Origin: Tethya wilhelma
Taxonomy: Eukaryota; Porifera; Demospongiae; Tethyida; Tethyidae
DNA length: 64,000 nucleotides
NCBI GenBank assembly: GCA_964030475.1
Contig: CAXIPT010000007.1
Span: 3,252,657-3,316,656 of the forward strand
Reading direction: 5' to 3'
Below the pieces are notes generated by a model. The model did not search any database. It was not told where the DNA came from and saw only the letters and a program-made list of their open reading frames with translations. A program made the position numbers and the translations under genes. Below are positions 11,101 through 26,100 of this stretch, piece after piece. Every line of letters starts with the position of its first letter. Position 1 is the stretch's first letter.

Positions 11101-14100
11101 TGTTGAAGTGATGTAACTGCAATTCTAAGTGGACGTCAACGTAAACAAACAGATCAGTGTGGGTGCAAGAAGAATGGTGAAGTTTGTGGCACTGGATCAG
11201 GAGGTGAATACACTTAGTCTAACTGCCAAACCATTGACCATATAGTGACTGAGACAGCAGTGGTGTAGTATTAAAAAGTTCGTTGAGAGAAATCAGTGTT
11301 GATATGGAGACTGTATTCGGTCATTGTCACAGGACAGTGGCAAAGATGACTTTAAAGAGAGTGGGATTTATTGAACGCTAACTATATGTACTTCTGGATG
11401 CACTCCAACAGTATGCTAAGCATGCTGTGAAACATTTCTGATAGCATTAAAAGTACAGTTCTACCTTTAACTAACCTTTGCAGGCATTGGCAATGAAAAA
11501 AAAAAGGTCAGGTATGGAGTGTGGAAGCGGTCTGTAACACGCATTCTGTCACATCTGAGAAAACTAGGCGAAAGAAGAGGCCTATTTCAATGCTTTCTTG
11601 CGTCCATTCTGAGAAATTTTAGAGTCAGCAGCATCAGAGGAAGCTCCTTAGTTGATCGTTCCTGGTTTGGAGAGCGTAGATTATGTAGTTTGTGAACTAT
11701 AGCTTGTCAAAAACAAGACTCACAAAGTGCGTCGTTAATGAGCAATAAAAATGATGTAATGCCTTTGGCTGTTGCAAATAAAATTGGGTCAAACGATAGC
11801 ACTTCCTGTCCACACGCGCAATGACAGTAAAGTTGCCATTACTGTACCATTCTGTAGTGTTAAAATTCAGTGCCTCTATGTAAGACAGCAAAACCTATAA
11901 CTTATTACATTAGATACAGATATTATCACAATATAATATTTTTGGATTTGAGCTTACACTGATACAAGTATAATAAAAATTTTATAAAAATGAGAAGTAT
12001 AGGAATGGGCAGTGCGGTAAAAAGCAATGAAACAAGGCAAGTCTCTGAATTTCGGCACATGACTACTTTATTTTCATGAGTCAATTGCAAGTTTGAATTC
12101 CATCATTCAATTATAATTGTCAGCCATTTGGCTCATGAGTCAATGCAAGCAATCACTTGATTAATTTAGATAAAGTAACAAGCATGTAGAGTGTAGGTAC
12201 ACAGTAGCATATGAGAGTTGCATGAGTACAAAAAATGAAGTAGTCATGTGCTGAAATTCAGAGACTTGCCTTGTTTCATTGCTTTTTCCGCACTGCCCAT
12301 TCCTACACTTCTCATTTTTATAAAATTTTATTATAAAATTTTATTATACTTGTTCATTCACTTTTGAAAAACTATAAGGTGCTCAATTGCATGGAAAGAA
12401 TCATACAGCAGAGACTAGTCAGTCTCTACAAAAGGCAGCAGAAATGTGCATTTGATGCGCATGCGCATTATATGCATGCAACCACCTGGTCTATTGAAGA
12501 AGACCTTTACCTATGTCAATAAGCTAAATAAAAAGTACAGTATTTGTGTCGAGAGTTTCAAAGCTGCCTAGATTTTGTTTGCTGCCTTTTCGCCAGCAAA
12601 CTAGTCGAAAAGGACGTACTATGCATCAAATGTAGTCCCACTATATTATGGTCAAACTTGGCTCAATGTCTTTTGTTTGTCTGGAAATCACATTCAAGTA
12701 AGTCAGTTAGGAAGGAAGGAAGGAAGGAGAACAAAATTGCACTCTTGTGGCTTCTTGCCAGCGCTCTCTCCAGAGTGCTCCAGAAACTTTCTGACTATTT
12801 TCTTGGTTAATACAGTGAGCAAACTATCTGGGGGAGGCTATTAAATGCATTTGTAGGCTTAGCTTTCTTTCCCTGAAAGTTTACAAGCATGAACATTTTG
12901 TATTGTGTCAATGGGACAGTCGACCCATTCCTACTATACGTGTGTCATCACTTCCTGTTGGATATATGGCTTCAAACATTGCACTGATTTTGAAAACGTG
13001 TTAGGCAGATTATTTTCTAATAGTATTCTGGTAAGAAAAAAGGCCTTTGGATATGACTAAATACGACAACAATTCAACTTTGGCCAATTGTTCGAGTTCT
13101 TAAATCCCCACTGAACAAATACAATTAAATTTTGGCAAAATATTCATTTTCAAGGTGCAATAGTGTAAGGCACAATACAGACAAATAAATGCCCAGTAAG
13201 AGTGAAGAACTTACCTTTCGATTCTATATATGTGTACTTTTGTTTGTATCTACTTGATTTGGCTTGACAATAAAACATTAAACTATGAGTGCAAAACAAG
13301 CTGTAACTTATGATTTTTAGTGCCATGCCTCCATTTTGATGATGAATAAATGTCACGCGTCTCAAATGTGATGTCAAAACCACAAAGACAGATTTATGAT
13401 TGCTACTTAGCTGTGCGCTTTGAGTTATGGAAGAGCTGGTGTATTTTGTGACTAAGTGAAGTTCTACCCACAGTTTTGCCCACAGGAAACATTCTTACAT
13501 AATCTAACAGCCAGTCCAGGCTTGTTTGCTTTCTTTTTTACGGTTTGGGTGATACAGTCAGGATGGGTGGGAACTGCATGCGCCTGTGCTTTATAGCTTG
13601 TGTTGGTGGTGTTGGTTTGATCTCATTTGCTATTATCATAGATTGTTTTATTTAGGCCTTTGTTTGAAAGTTTGGTTAGGGTTCCTAATTTGCATATCCA
13701 ATAGTATTCTCTCTGTTTTAACCATGTGTTTAAATTTTCTCTATCAAGGTTATGGGGTGCCATTTCTAGGATCTGGAATTTTATGTCTGCTCGTTTGTGG
13801 TTACTGTTCTGTATGTGTTTTCCTATGCCTGAGCTATTTGATTGTAGGTGTTCAAATATTCGGTATTTAATTGGTCTGGTTGACATTCCAACGTATTGTG
13901 CTTTACAATCTTTATGTGTGCAAGTGGCTAGATATATGATGTTTTTGGTGTCACAATTGTATTTTTCATAAGGGACAGGCAGATTTATCGGGTGTTTGGT
14001 TCTGTCATGGGTGCTTATTGCGAAAGTGTTAGTGGTTAGGATTTTACAAGTAAAGCAGTTCTTTTTGCATTTACTAATGGGGTTAGTGAAGTTATTTAAT

Positions 14101-17100
14101 TTATCTTGGAACAGGTTGAGTGGATATTTTTCTTCAATGGTGATTGGATTAGTGGGGGTGTTTGTTTGACTGGTCTCTTTCGTCGTGTCTTTTGACAGTG
14201 GGGCTAGTTTGGCTCTGACTAGGAGGTTTCTAAGCGATTTGTTACCTCTAGTTACTACTAGGGGTGGTTTGGGAAAGATTTGTTTAAGGGTCTGGTCATT
14301 TTTAATTGGTTTCCAGTGCTTTCTGATTATGTTTTTGATTCGTTTGGTATCGTCATTGTAGGTTGTTACTAAGAATGTTTGGTTGAGTCTTTTGAGCTTG
14401 TTTTTCCTTTTTAAGGTAAGGTGTCTATTATGGTGTTTGGTTTTGTGGATGATTTGTTTTGTTTCTCTTGGTGGGTAACCTCTTTCGTCAAGTTTAGCTA
14501 TTAGCTTTTCCTGCATGTTCATGAAATTGTCCTTGTTTGAGTTAGTTCTTAGGCATCTCGTGGTCTCTCCAATCATTATCGCTTTCTTAGTTTCGGTGGG
14601 GTGGTATGATTCGGCATGTACATATAGTTGTTTATTGGTTTTTTTGATATGTGTTTTTACATCAAGTACGTTTGTTGCACTGAATCTTTCTCCTTTGTAT
14701 AGTTCTAGATCTAGGAATACTAGTTTGTTTTCATCTGCTTCGAATGTGAATTTAATCGTTGGGTGTATTTGGTTGATTGCTGAGATAAATTCTTTAAGTT
14801 TGTCACGAGATCCTACCCAAATTAGGAAAATATCATCTATAAAGCGTTTCCATAGTTTTATGTTTTCTTTGGATAGGTTGATCATTATTTCTTCAATTAC
14901 TCCCATGAAGATGTTTGCATAACTTGGGGCCATTTTGGTTCCCATTGCTGTTCCTTGTAGTTGTCTATAGAATTGACCGTCAAATGTGAAGATATTGTTT
15001 TCTAGTACCATTTTCATTAACTCTTTGATTACAAGTACATGTGGTTGTTCCGGGTATTTGTATGCATCCGGGTGTTCGGCTAAAAATGTGGTTATTTTTT
15101 CTACTCCATCTGTGTGCGGTATGTTTGTGTATAAGGATGTTACATCTATGGATACTAGAATACTGTTTGTAGGAATTTTGGTTTTTTCGATGAGATTGAT
15201 GAATTCATTACTGTCTTTGATGTGTGATGGTAGGTTTTTAACAAAGGGTTGTAGCCATGTGTCGACAAATTTTGAAATGTTTTCTGTAATGCTATTACAG
15301 CTTGACAACATTTTCAATGTTTTTTTGTACTTGTTTTTCTCATTTTTCATAATAAATTATTTGTGAATCACAATTGAGTTTGCCTTCGTTACTCAGTGTG
15401 TAGTTTTTCGCTCTTACCAGGCTGGCAAAGCAGGACTGAGCCCAGGCCACCCAGAGCTGTACCTAATCATAAGAGTTATGGTTTCTTTGTAAAACTTGAC
15501 AACGGGCAAGGAGTAACATGGCACATTTAATGTTGGCGATTTGGAGATATTTGCCAACCTCGCCAAAATAAAATCCTCAAAAAAGTGTCCAACAATACGG
15601 TATGGTACAAGACATTTTGATGGAATAGACCAGACAGACAAGAAAAACTACTGTAATCCTTTGCATGTGTCAAGGCTTAATCATATCAATTTTATGTAAA
15701 TAGTCTAGGGTATAAATTCTCAGCGTATGAGAACATGAAACAGATGCACTAGGGTATACAGTGTGTGTTTTGTACTAAAGTCCATCTGGTTTGAGAATGC
15801 CAGTAGAAATGAAGGCACCAAGGTGCATAACCCTTGGTGCGGGGTACATATAATCATACAGGCTGAATCTTATAAGTATTTTGATGGTATTTGATATATT
15901 ATAGCAGCTTATTGTGTAGTCTAATATTATATTGTTATTTGTGTATAATGTAGTTGGATGAGTATGTATCAATAAGCAGGTCTGCAGCTATGCTATGGGA
16001 CTCGCTCAGGCTCGCTCCTCATGCTTGCCCCAAAATTTTAACAGGATGAATGGGTGTGGCCTCGAAGCTTAGCTCAGATAGGCTGAAAAGCCTCAGATTT
16101 CAGAAACTATAGGCTTTTGTTGCTTTGTAAAAGGACCTCAGGCCATTTCATATCAGTAGCTAAGCTTCTACTGTCTATGCTATGAAGCTCGCTCAGGCTC
16201 GTCCCCCAAAATTATGGGTGTGGCCTCGAAGCTTAGTGCTCAAAGAGGCTGAAAAGCTTCATATCTCAGGAACTACAGGCTTTTGTGGAATTCTTTGTGT
16301 AATTTTTTTAGATAATCTCGATTATTTTACCTTGGTATGCCGCTTTTGAAGACTGGAGCTGCCGTTCTTGAGATATAGTTGGAACACACACACACACACA
16401 CACACAGACAACACGACTACCATAACCCCTGCTGCGCATGCGCACCAAGGGTTAAAAATTGAATAACTTTCTAAATATCCAACCGATTTTAAAATTTCAA
16501 GCACTATTGGAAAGCGCTCGTTCCCCTCGTTCTATTGGTTGCTTTGCTAGCTTCCTACGCCTTACCAGTCAAAAGTTAGCTATTTTGCCCCATATATAAA
16601 AAGTATTGCATGAATCTCATTATTTCACTTCCGGTGGCATTCTCAAACCATATGGACTTTAGTTGTTTTCATTGAATATGGTTTCATTATAGTACAAATC
16701 TACATGGGAAACCATACTTTCAAAGGTCCCAACAGGGAAATATTGGTTGTAGACACTGACTGCACTCAATCACAGGGAAATGTCTTGATAATCCACAGAA
16801 AACCTGGTGCAATACATGTGGAAAATAGTCAAGAACTATCTGTACAGTGAAATGGGACGCTAGCGCTTGAGATTCTTCATAAAAGCTGTGACACAACAGA
16901 AGAAGAAGATGGAGAAAACTGGAGGCTTGGCATAATTATTTTAGTTTGGGACTTTAGCAATGATTTTAGGCCATATTTTGGGCTCATTAGAAAGAGAATG
17001 AGTTAAATAGTAGCTCTAGAAGCCTTATATTGCCAAGCGCTTAGTTTTCGCAGAGTTATATAGATCTATGAATACTTGTATTGCACTAATGGGTCATTCG

Positions 17101-20100
17101 TCTCATGTTCCTATGTACTCAGTACTACGGTACGGGGAACAACGATTATTATAATAATGTACATATAGCGACATTGTTCATGTACATACTTGCTTGTCTG
17201 CTAAAAGAATCGTTCAGTGGACAAGATATGTCATGGCTACCAGTAGTTTCACCAACATCATCTTCATAAACCTACAGGTATATAGATATAACAGATTACA
17301 CATAAAAATTTATACTACAAAAGTGTTACACGAAATTAGTTATCATTTTTAAAACATGCTCATTAGACTGAATATATAGCTGCAAATCCTGAAACAGTAA
17401 TGTTTGAATCCTATGATCTTCATTGGCTAGGCTAGCACACACAAAGTGTGTTACAGTAATTTCTAATATATGTGTCTTTTTGTTGCAAGAATATCTGATA
17501 AACAGCAGCTCCATTAACAAAACTTAAAACTCGAGAATGTTGCAAAGTGTATGTACTTGCTGAGGCTTTTGAAATTGCACAATTTATATGCTGGGTAGGA
17601 ATACGGTATCATTGTAAATTTCATCTGAACATGAACTGAACTTAATGATACATTAACATACAAGTATATTAAGGAAACTTATATTTGTACAACATCGTGG
17701 AATACACACATACAGGCTGTACAGCCTTTTCTGTGAATCTTTATAATTCCCAACGTTTAGAATTTGCATTATAATATATTGCATTTACAGAAAGTTGGCT
17801 GTTACAGTAATAAGTGTTGAATGTACAGTATACACACATACATACATTATAAGTTTCTAGACAAGGCCATTACACGGCTGCGCACCTAATCTGCTCACTT
17901 GGGTCTCAATACTCATGGTCTTCTTTTATTTGGGTACACAGGAATGGCACGGATGGCCCATTAGCGCAATACAAATATTCACGCAAATAACTCTGTAAAA
18001 ACTGAGCGCTTTGCACTAAAAGGCTTCTTAAGCTACTATTTAGCTCTTTCTCTTTCTAATGAGCCCAAAAACATGGCCTAAAACATCGCTAAAGTAACAA
18101 ACACAAACATGCCAAACCTCCAATTTTCTCCATCTTCTTCTTCTTAACTTTTCTCAGAGACTATTCATTTTCAGAAGCTGATTCTTGAACGAACGAACTT
18201 GGTTTCTTCCGGGACAGTCGCTTTTGCCATCGGTTTTTAGCGCCTCTCATTGAGTAGCTAGATACAAGGCGAAAAGCGCCTCCTCCATATGGCTGCCATT
18301 AATTTCTACACTCATGCATAATTCATTAGCTTCTAGAAAATTCGAATTGACGACCCTTTTCACACACAACAGTGTGCGTTGTTTGGAATTAAATGCACTG
18401 AAGTTGCCTGGAACTATTTTGTGATACCTGCTTGCTCTGAGCTGAATCAGCACTTTGATTATCATAACATATAATGGTACAGCTCCTGCCTCCAAATGAC
18501 TGAGATGTGTGTTTCACTTCATTATCAAGCAGGCTACACATGCAACTTCTGGCAGCTCAGCAGCCCGCCGCTGCCAGTGGCTCACTGTAAGTCTGGCTTG
18601 CCAGACTACTAACAACACACACCAACACAAATGTAATTTGTAGAATTATGGAAAAATGAGAACAAACAAGTAAAAAAAAAACATTGGAAATGTAATGAGA
18701 CACAGGAATGGCTAAATCGTAAAAAGAACGCAAACAAGATGGAATGGCTGTTAGAGTGTGTAAGGAATTCTTCCTGTGGGCAAAATGAGAGACTCAATAA
18801 GGAGATTGTTAAATGCAGCCCATACAGGAAGAATTCTGCACACACTGTAACAGCCATTCCATCTTGTTTGCGTTCTTTTTACAATTTAGCCATTCCTGTG
18901 TCTCATTACATTTCCAATGTTTTTTTTTTACTTGTACACAATGTCATGCATGCATGCTTTTGCATTCTATATGAGTGTGCCGAGACTTGTGCACCAACGG
19001 TGCTTTCATTTGAATGAGGAGTTCGCATTTATTGTACATCATTATTCACACACATTTGATTTTGGTCACTTCCAAGGTGGAGGGTATAAATCTAGAAGAA
19101 TACCCAGACACCACCATTGACCTTTCGCACAGACAAAAAAAAAAAGTTGTCTTGGCGCTTGCAGAGCTCCTTTTTTCTCTTTGCAACAACAACGCAGTAC
19201 GACGCTTACCTTCTCAAAACAGTGTACAGCAGTAGTGGTTACCAAAATAATAACTACCTGTTATGTCCTTCTGTAAATATGATAAGGAATTTAGTCGTTC
19301 CTGTGATCTGTTAGTATATATACCATTTCACTTTCACTTGAGAAGTTTATTCCTTGGCATGGTAAAAAAATGCTTTTTTCTCAAACACACGTAGTTTTCT
19401 TCAAAGCTGCAGCAATTGCTCCTTTGTGGTGCTCTCTGTGCCGCTATAAGTTTGTGCAGCTGTCTTTGGTTTGTACAACTAAGTAAAATATACTGTAAAA
19501 GCTGTGCGAGTAAGTCCCTTGCTTAATTACCAATTTCCTAAAGTAAAAGACACCATTTTCTGACATCACACATTTTGTCACGCCTTTTCACGAACTAACT
19601 CATTGTTTAAATTTATAATGATTATGTGATCATACTTCCTGGTCTCGATTTGAGGAGCTTTCTCCATTTTTTCTCCATTTCTATGCTTTGAAAAAGCTAA
19701 GTAACCCTTTCTCCCCTGTTACTTTGTCAGCGTAGCCACTGAAAGTCATGACAAATCAGAGAAACAGTGAGCTACAGTGCTTCCAAGGTAGTCAGGAAAC
19801 CTTTAATTTTGTACTTTTTGTAAAATACAGAGACAATCACAGCAAGTAACTGCAGTTTGGTACACATATAAACATAGCTCACCAGTAAAGAGGGGGCATA
19901 TCATTGCGAAATATAGCTTTAATTATTGCAGTGATTTTGCTCTACACTTTTAGAACGTACAGTATAAGCAAACCATTTCGCGTTAAGAGAAAAGCCTTGA
20001 GCATCAACTAGATACTGTAAGTTGTCAACTTTGGTGTTGGACCAAACTCTTAACTCAAAGGTATCTGTGGATAATTTGGCAAAACGTAAGCAAAAATGCT

Positions 20101-23100
20101 GTAATTCTGAGGCGCAAAAGTTTTAGAATGGTATAAGCAAACGAAAATGTGTTAAGAAAAAAAAACTAAACTAAGTATCCCTTTCTCCTCAGCTACTTTG
20201 TCAGAGTAGCCACTGAAAGTCATGATAAATTGGAGAAACAGTGAGTGGTAATCTCATTAGTATTGTAATAAGCCTTGGCAGATGTCGGACCTTGTCTGCA
20301 TCTAACTGAGGCTGAAAGAAACACCAGACTCCCAGCCATATGCACATATTTTGAACTAGTACATACAAACAAAATACAGGTTCAAAACTATCAAAGCAGG
20401 TGATAGTAAGTGCATGGGTGATTAGAGTACATGTATAGCACTTACAAACAATCACAGTTTGAACAACTTGTACCTCAAAATCCTGATCAAAGACTAATGG
20501 AGATGATTTGGGAATGATCGAAAGTCTTCCAATCTTACTGCTAGTGTCAGCAGACAATCGACGGGATTCCTTCTTAACCGGAGTTGAAATTTGCATTCCA
20601 ATATCAGTAACGACAACTTCTTCAATCTAAAAATAATCAATCACATAATTACTGTAGTAGTGCTTACCCATTAGAAGACAGTGCAGTATAATAGTCAAAG
20701 TTTGTTCTATACAGTTATACATGTATGTCAAAAATTTGTCCCTGGTAAATTAGGGTTATTAATAACCCTAATTGTACATGCCAATAATACAGTGTACATG
20801 TAGGTGGAGAGGAACAAACAAACACAATAAACACCAAAGAACCAATTAAAACTGGAAAAACAAAACAGTTTGGTCATATCAGGCTAATATATAGATACTT
20901 TGATAGTAAATATTATTACAGCAACATGCAGCCCATTTTGTGCAATATCAAGTATCATAAAAATTAATGGGTAAAGGTGTGGTAATGCTGAATGAAAAGT
21001 TATCAATTAGAAAACGGCAGCAAGTTGCTTCAGTCCAATCCAGTTAGTATACACAGTACGTATGAATTGGTGTTTCCAACAAGAATTCAAAGTCTAAAGT
21101 TTGCAAAACCTTCTACATGAATGTGTATATGACATTGTATACTTGAAGCTGAAAACAAAATTGACTGTTGTTTCTTCTTTGTTTCTAGTCAGTAGTGAGT
21201 TGACTGTTTTGCTTATACATTGGCAAGAATTTAATTGAAACAGTTTATTCTGATTTTAGTAACTTTTATGCAGTGGCATAACTATATAATTTAACAACTT
21301 TATCCAGTGAGATGAAGCCACCAGACAGAAAGACTGAAGTTATAGCCTGGACTTTGACTGTTACCACTGTGTTAAAATCTCTCAACAAGCATATTGTAGA
21401 TGAATAATGATCCTGACTGTTGTACAAATTCAAAAGAAATCTTACATCTAACATTTCTCTGATACTTTGATAGTGCGCTTGTGTTTTCAAATAATGGGTG
21501 AACGGTCAATAGAAACAAAAATATTTGTGGATTAATTTTTTGAGGAAGGAGGGCCTGGGGACGAGGCTAGTCTCTAATTACATGGTATGTTAGCCCTTGT
21601 TACTAGGTGCATTTTGTAATGATGAGAAAGAGGGCCTGGTGCGTGACATCACAGGAAATACGTTACTTTATTTGAGTGTTGGTGAAGCAACTACAAATGG
21701 GCAACTAGAAATCTTGCTACCTATGCATAGCACAGTCAACTACATGTAACTTTATACAGTTCCAAGTACAGCAACTAAATTGAGTCTTATTTTGAGCTAT
21801 GAAGCAGCTTAATTTATTAAGCCTCAGTGCATGCATAGCATGTGCAAAGAGATTACAGTAGTTGTTTTGTGTGAGTGTGTGTGTCTGTCTGTTACTAGAT
21901 TATCTGAAGAGGTTCTGAACAGTAGCTCTATGGTCAAAATGGACGTCCATAAATCAATAGTATCATGAAAATGGTGCATGTAGAGTTGTGCAAATTGCTG
22001 TAGTGCGTGAGGCTTCAAGCGTTTTAGCTTCTTAGCTTTGCGACCGCACCTATCGATCACACCCCATATAGTGTGCGTTATCTAGTATTACAGTAGAACA
22101 TGGACTGGGCATGATGCAGATCTTGGCTTTGCTGCTTTATAGCTGATGTACATATGTGATATACTACTTCGTAGAACTATGCATCTATTTAGCTTATAGT
22201 TGTGTGCTGTTTTGTATCAGAGAAAGCTCATGAATGCAGGCTCAGTGCCACTGAATATCAGATGATCATCAGTCATGCAGTAAGCACCAGTACCATTCTC
22301 TAAACTGAGTTTTTCAGAGATTATTGTAAATAGGCTGGCCGGCACACTGAGCTGAATACATCCTGTTGAAAGCTCAGCTGTAAGATGTGGGTGCCTCGAA
22401 TTCACTGACCTCTTTTGTACGAAACTATTTTTCAGGCTTAGTATATAGTTATCAATGTTCAAAGACAATAGCAACATTCATGTCCCTAATTAGCCTCGTC
22501 CCCAGGCCCCTCCCTTCTTGAAACACAAGGAGGAAGAGGGCTTGGTACGCGACATCACGCATGTGATGCTCAGGGTAAAACTGTGGTAGAACCGACTTGA
22601 TTGAGCCTGGACACAAATAGTTTCAACCTAATGATATTTATTACACATGCAACTTTCCTATGCCTGTTGCTAATTTTTTGGTGTCTACATGGTAAAGAGA
22701 GGAAATAAGCACATGCCATAATGGACCTGAGTTGAAGGTCTTACACTATCATACAGTGTAGTGGGAAACTTTGAAGGAGAAAACTTGCAGATTCAGTACT
22801 AGTTTTCCATAAAGATTTATTGCTCGAAGTATCGGTTACTAATCAATATTAATAGTCTACCTCGCTTTTTTGTTCAGCACTTTGTTTAACCATACCATCA
22901 TCTCCCAGCTTATCTGTAGTATTAAGAAATAGAATTATTATATGCAATGCATGCATTTCATATGTGCATACATATAGAGTAAACATTTCTTTAACTTACC
23001 GGTACTTGCAGGCTTTTCTTTAGAAAACTCTCTAAAAGAAAAACATCACAAATTAATAATGATCAATTATTAAATACAGTACTAGTTACACTACTGAGGA

Positions 23101-26100
23101 AGTAGGCAATAACTTCCTGTATTGCAATGTCTGCACCATGCTTAGCTAATTACGCTGCTCAAAAATCAATTCTACACATGAATTTTTAACCAATCACAGA
23201 TAATTATTGCTACAGTATAAAGAAGATTGCATAGAAACCACTGCAGAGTTTTTGTGAATGCTTGGAGAGCTACATGTATACTTTATGCTTGTCAGGTATT
23301 GCACAAGTGGAGTTTGCCATTCATTTAGTGACTGACTCACTCGTACTGAAGGATTTCTCTATCAAGGAACAGACTTACCAGTAAACAAAACACCGACCAA
23401 TGCAGTAGATGGACGACACTACATGTATATACCGTAATAAACTGAATCTACTATTGCATTCTTTTGGTTGGACTATATAGCCCCGTTTACACGTACAGGT
23501 AATTCGGTTTAAACAGATGCGCATTAATGCGCATTGGCTCGTTTACACGTGTACCACAAACCATCCTCATCTTTGTGGCGTGTAAACGCAAAACTGGATT
23601 ATTGAAACAGGATTGATGACGTAACTTGATGTGCATTAATTAGAGCGGAAACTTTAGCGAGCAGAATTCTTCTTTTTTGCAAGCTAAACAGACAAAAGTA
23701 AGAGTCAGAACAAGTTTATTTTGTGTAGAAATAGCTTTCCTGTTTTTCCTCGAGAGTTTCTTGTGACAGAAAACCATCATTGTTCATTTTCTTGGATTGG
23801 AGCCTCAATTCAGGTAAAAAATTACAGCACTAAAGTTTCAGCATGATTCTACAAACTTTTACAAATGGTAGCTGCCTAACTAGTAGCATTTTACACGCTA
23901 CATGTAGGTATCTCTAGCTAGCTCAAATTCACTTCTCAATTCGCATTGGACTGTTTACACGTGAACTGGTTCAGCTCAATCTGGATTCAAACTGGTTTCA
24001 ATCCACCTCCGGATGTGGATTGGGCCAATGCGCATTGAATGCGCATTAGAGGGCGCTTACACACAATTTGCATTGGATTTAATGCGCATTAGTGGGTGCA
24101 TGTAAACGGGGCTGTATGTCTAACATACTGGTCCTAGACTTTACATCGGCCCTCCCTATATACTCCAGCCTCAATATGCTTGCCTAAAGTACTCTAGAGT
24201 AACTTCAATGGGGAATCTGGGATTTGACTGGGAGGGCAATATAGCTAAATATATATTACTTTGTATGAAGTTGATCGGGTTTGCCGCTGGAAGTTGAACA
24301 TGTGGTCAATAATAAGATTCACGATGTTCATGATACATGCTAGTCAATACCATCTTATACATGTACACGTAGGCCTGTGGCTCTCACGAGCTCCTGATAT
24401 AAGTTACATAATAATTCAGTTGCATTATTTGCACATGATTTCTTCCATGGGAAATTCTGGGACTTTTGTGTGGGGCTTTTACTCTTGTTGATTCTAACTA
24501 TTCACTTTTACAGTAATCGGTCAAAAAAAATATTCCAGGGCATGCATGCAACAGATATAAAATGTTCTGATTGACTATACGCAAAACTAAGCGCAACTAA
24601 AGATTTTAATATCACCTAGAAGCACACAAAAATACTATTGGTTCAGCCCCACCCTCTATTAAATCTTTCGTCCCCAACCATATCATGTGTGCCCATGCTT
24701 TCACGGAAACCATCCCTTGGGTCAAATGGATTCTCCAACCCGAAATTCCTGACTTTTACACTGTACATGGAGCTTAGGTCTATTCACCTGGATCTACAGT
24801 GTACACCATATTGTCAATATTTAGTCTAGCTACTTTTGAATTAGATCCAAGCAGGGCAAATCTCCTCAAATGGAGGCAAAAAAAGAAGATAAAATGTACC
24901 AAGCTCTATTTCTCCTTAATACATACATGTGAGGGAGGAGCCTGGGAGCACTATTGTATAGTTATAGACACAACATTTACTGGGTTCACATTAGTCTCAC
25001 GTAGCCAGACCCCTTTCGCTCCGCCTATATGGCTGCATGGGAAAGAGGTCTGGTCTATCATGCATGGTAAACTTGTGCAGATGGATTGCAATTATTGTAT
25101 AATAATAATAAGCTGTAAAATTTATGGGCGAGGTACAAGTAAAATAGAGTCTTCTCGGGTCTATGGCAGCGTTACCTTCCCTTGGTTGCTATAAGCTTTT
25201 GAAAAGATCTGTCATCGCTAAAGATTCAGAAATTTGACCTAAGAGCCGACGGGTTTTTTTGCAAAGACATATACGCATCTCTCACGTTCAAGAATGACAC
25301 CACAGCTTTCATTCGTTCCAGTGGCAAAACCTGGCATTTTAGCTTAGCTGTTGCTTCTGAATTTTGTGGATGGTTCCCGGTTCTTCTGGCAACTCCGCTT
25401 GAAAACTATATTGTGCATTGTTTCTATTTAAGACGCACGGAAGCTATAGATCAATTACTGAGTGATAATTAAATGTTCTGTGATTTCATTGGTCAGGCCA
25501 AAATTCCTGGCCTCTGCACAAGTTTACCATGGGTGATAGACAAGACCCCTTTTCCCGTGGAGCCATATAGGCAGAGTGAAAGGGGTCTGGCCACACGAGA
25601 CTAGGTTCACATTTTAGCACAATCATGCTATACCATTCAAGCTTTGTAAAGATCTCAGGCCATTACACTACCAATGGTAATGTACAAACACTTAAACACA
25701 GCAATGCATAATATTTTAACATTATACAATAATTACGTACGCTTGTATTTCTCAAAACACAATGACACTAAGTACTCATAATTTTACTTGGTATCTCATT
25801 TTGTTTGCAGGTATAAATTGTTTAGCACATGATATACTTAAATCTGAAAACAAAACTCACTTTATTTCAATAGTATTTGCAAAACTGACTCGTCGACTCT
25901 TACAAATCCTGTAAAATTATAATAAACTGTAAGTTAAAAACACATCAATACAAGTTTATATAGGGGTTCTAAAAGGGAAGGAGCTGAATTTCTTTTTGGG
26001 AAAGAAATGCATGATGACAAAACAATCTGTATATAGTGTAATCACATAAGAAACCCCTTGAAAAAGTGCATGAAATCACTAAATTTGATTTTACAAATGT

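Noticed and set aside
13623..14922. Plus-strand frames over the Penelope element (for example 14515-14922)
   Set aside because: Hydrophobic antisense shadows of the RT/GIY-YIG frame.
22217..22477. 86-codon minus-strand frame that reads like protein (QLSVPASLFTIISEKLSLENG)
   Set aside because: No acceptor gives a phase that joins KNL1 exon 6 or 7, and part of the region borders repeats. Left out as a gene, though it could be an alternative terminal exon.
24799..25194. 131-codon frame
   Set aside because: It spans the left TIR of the Mutator-type element; composition is that of repeat DNA.
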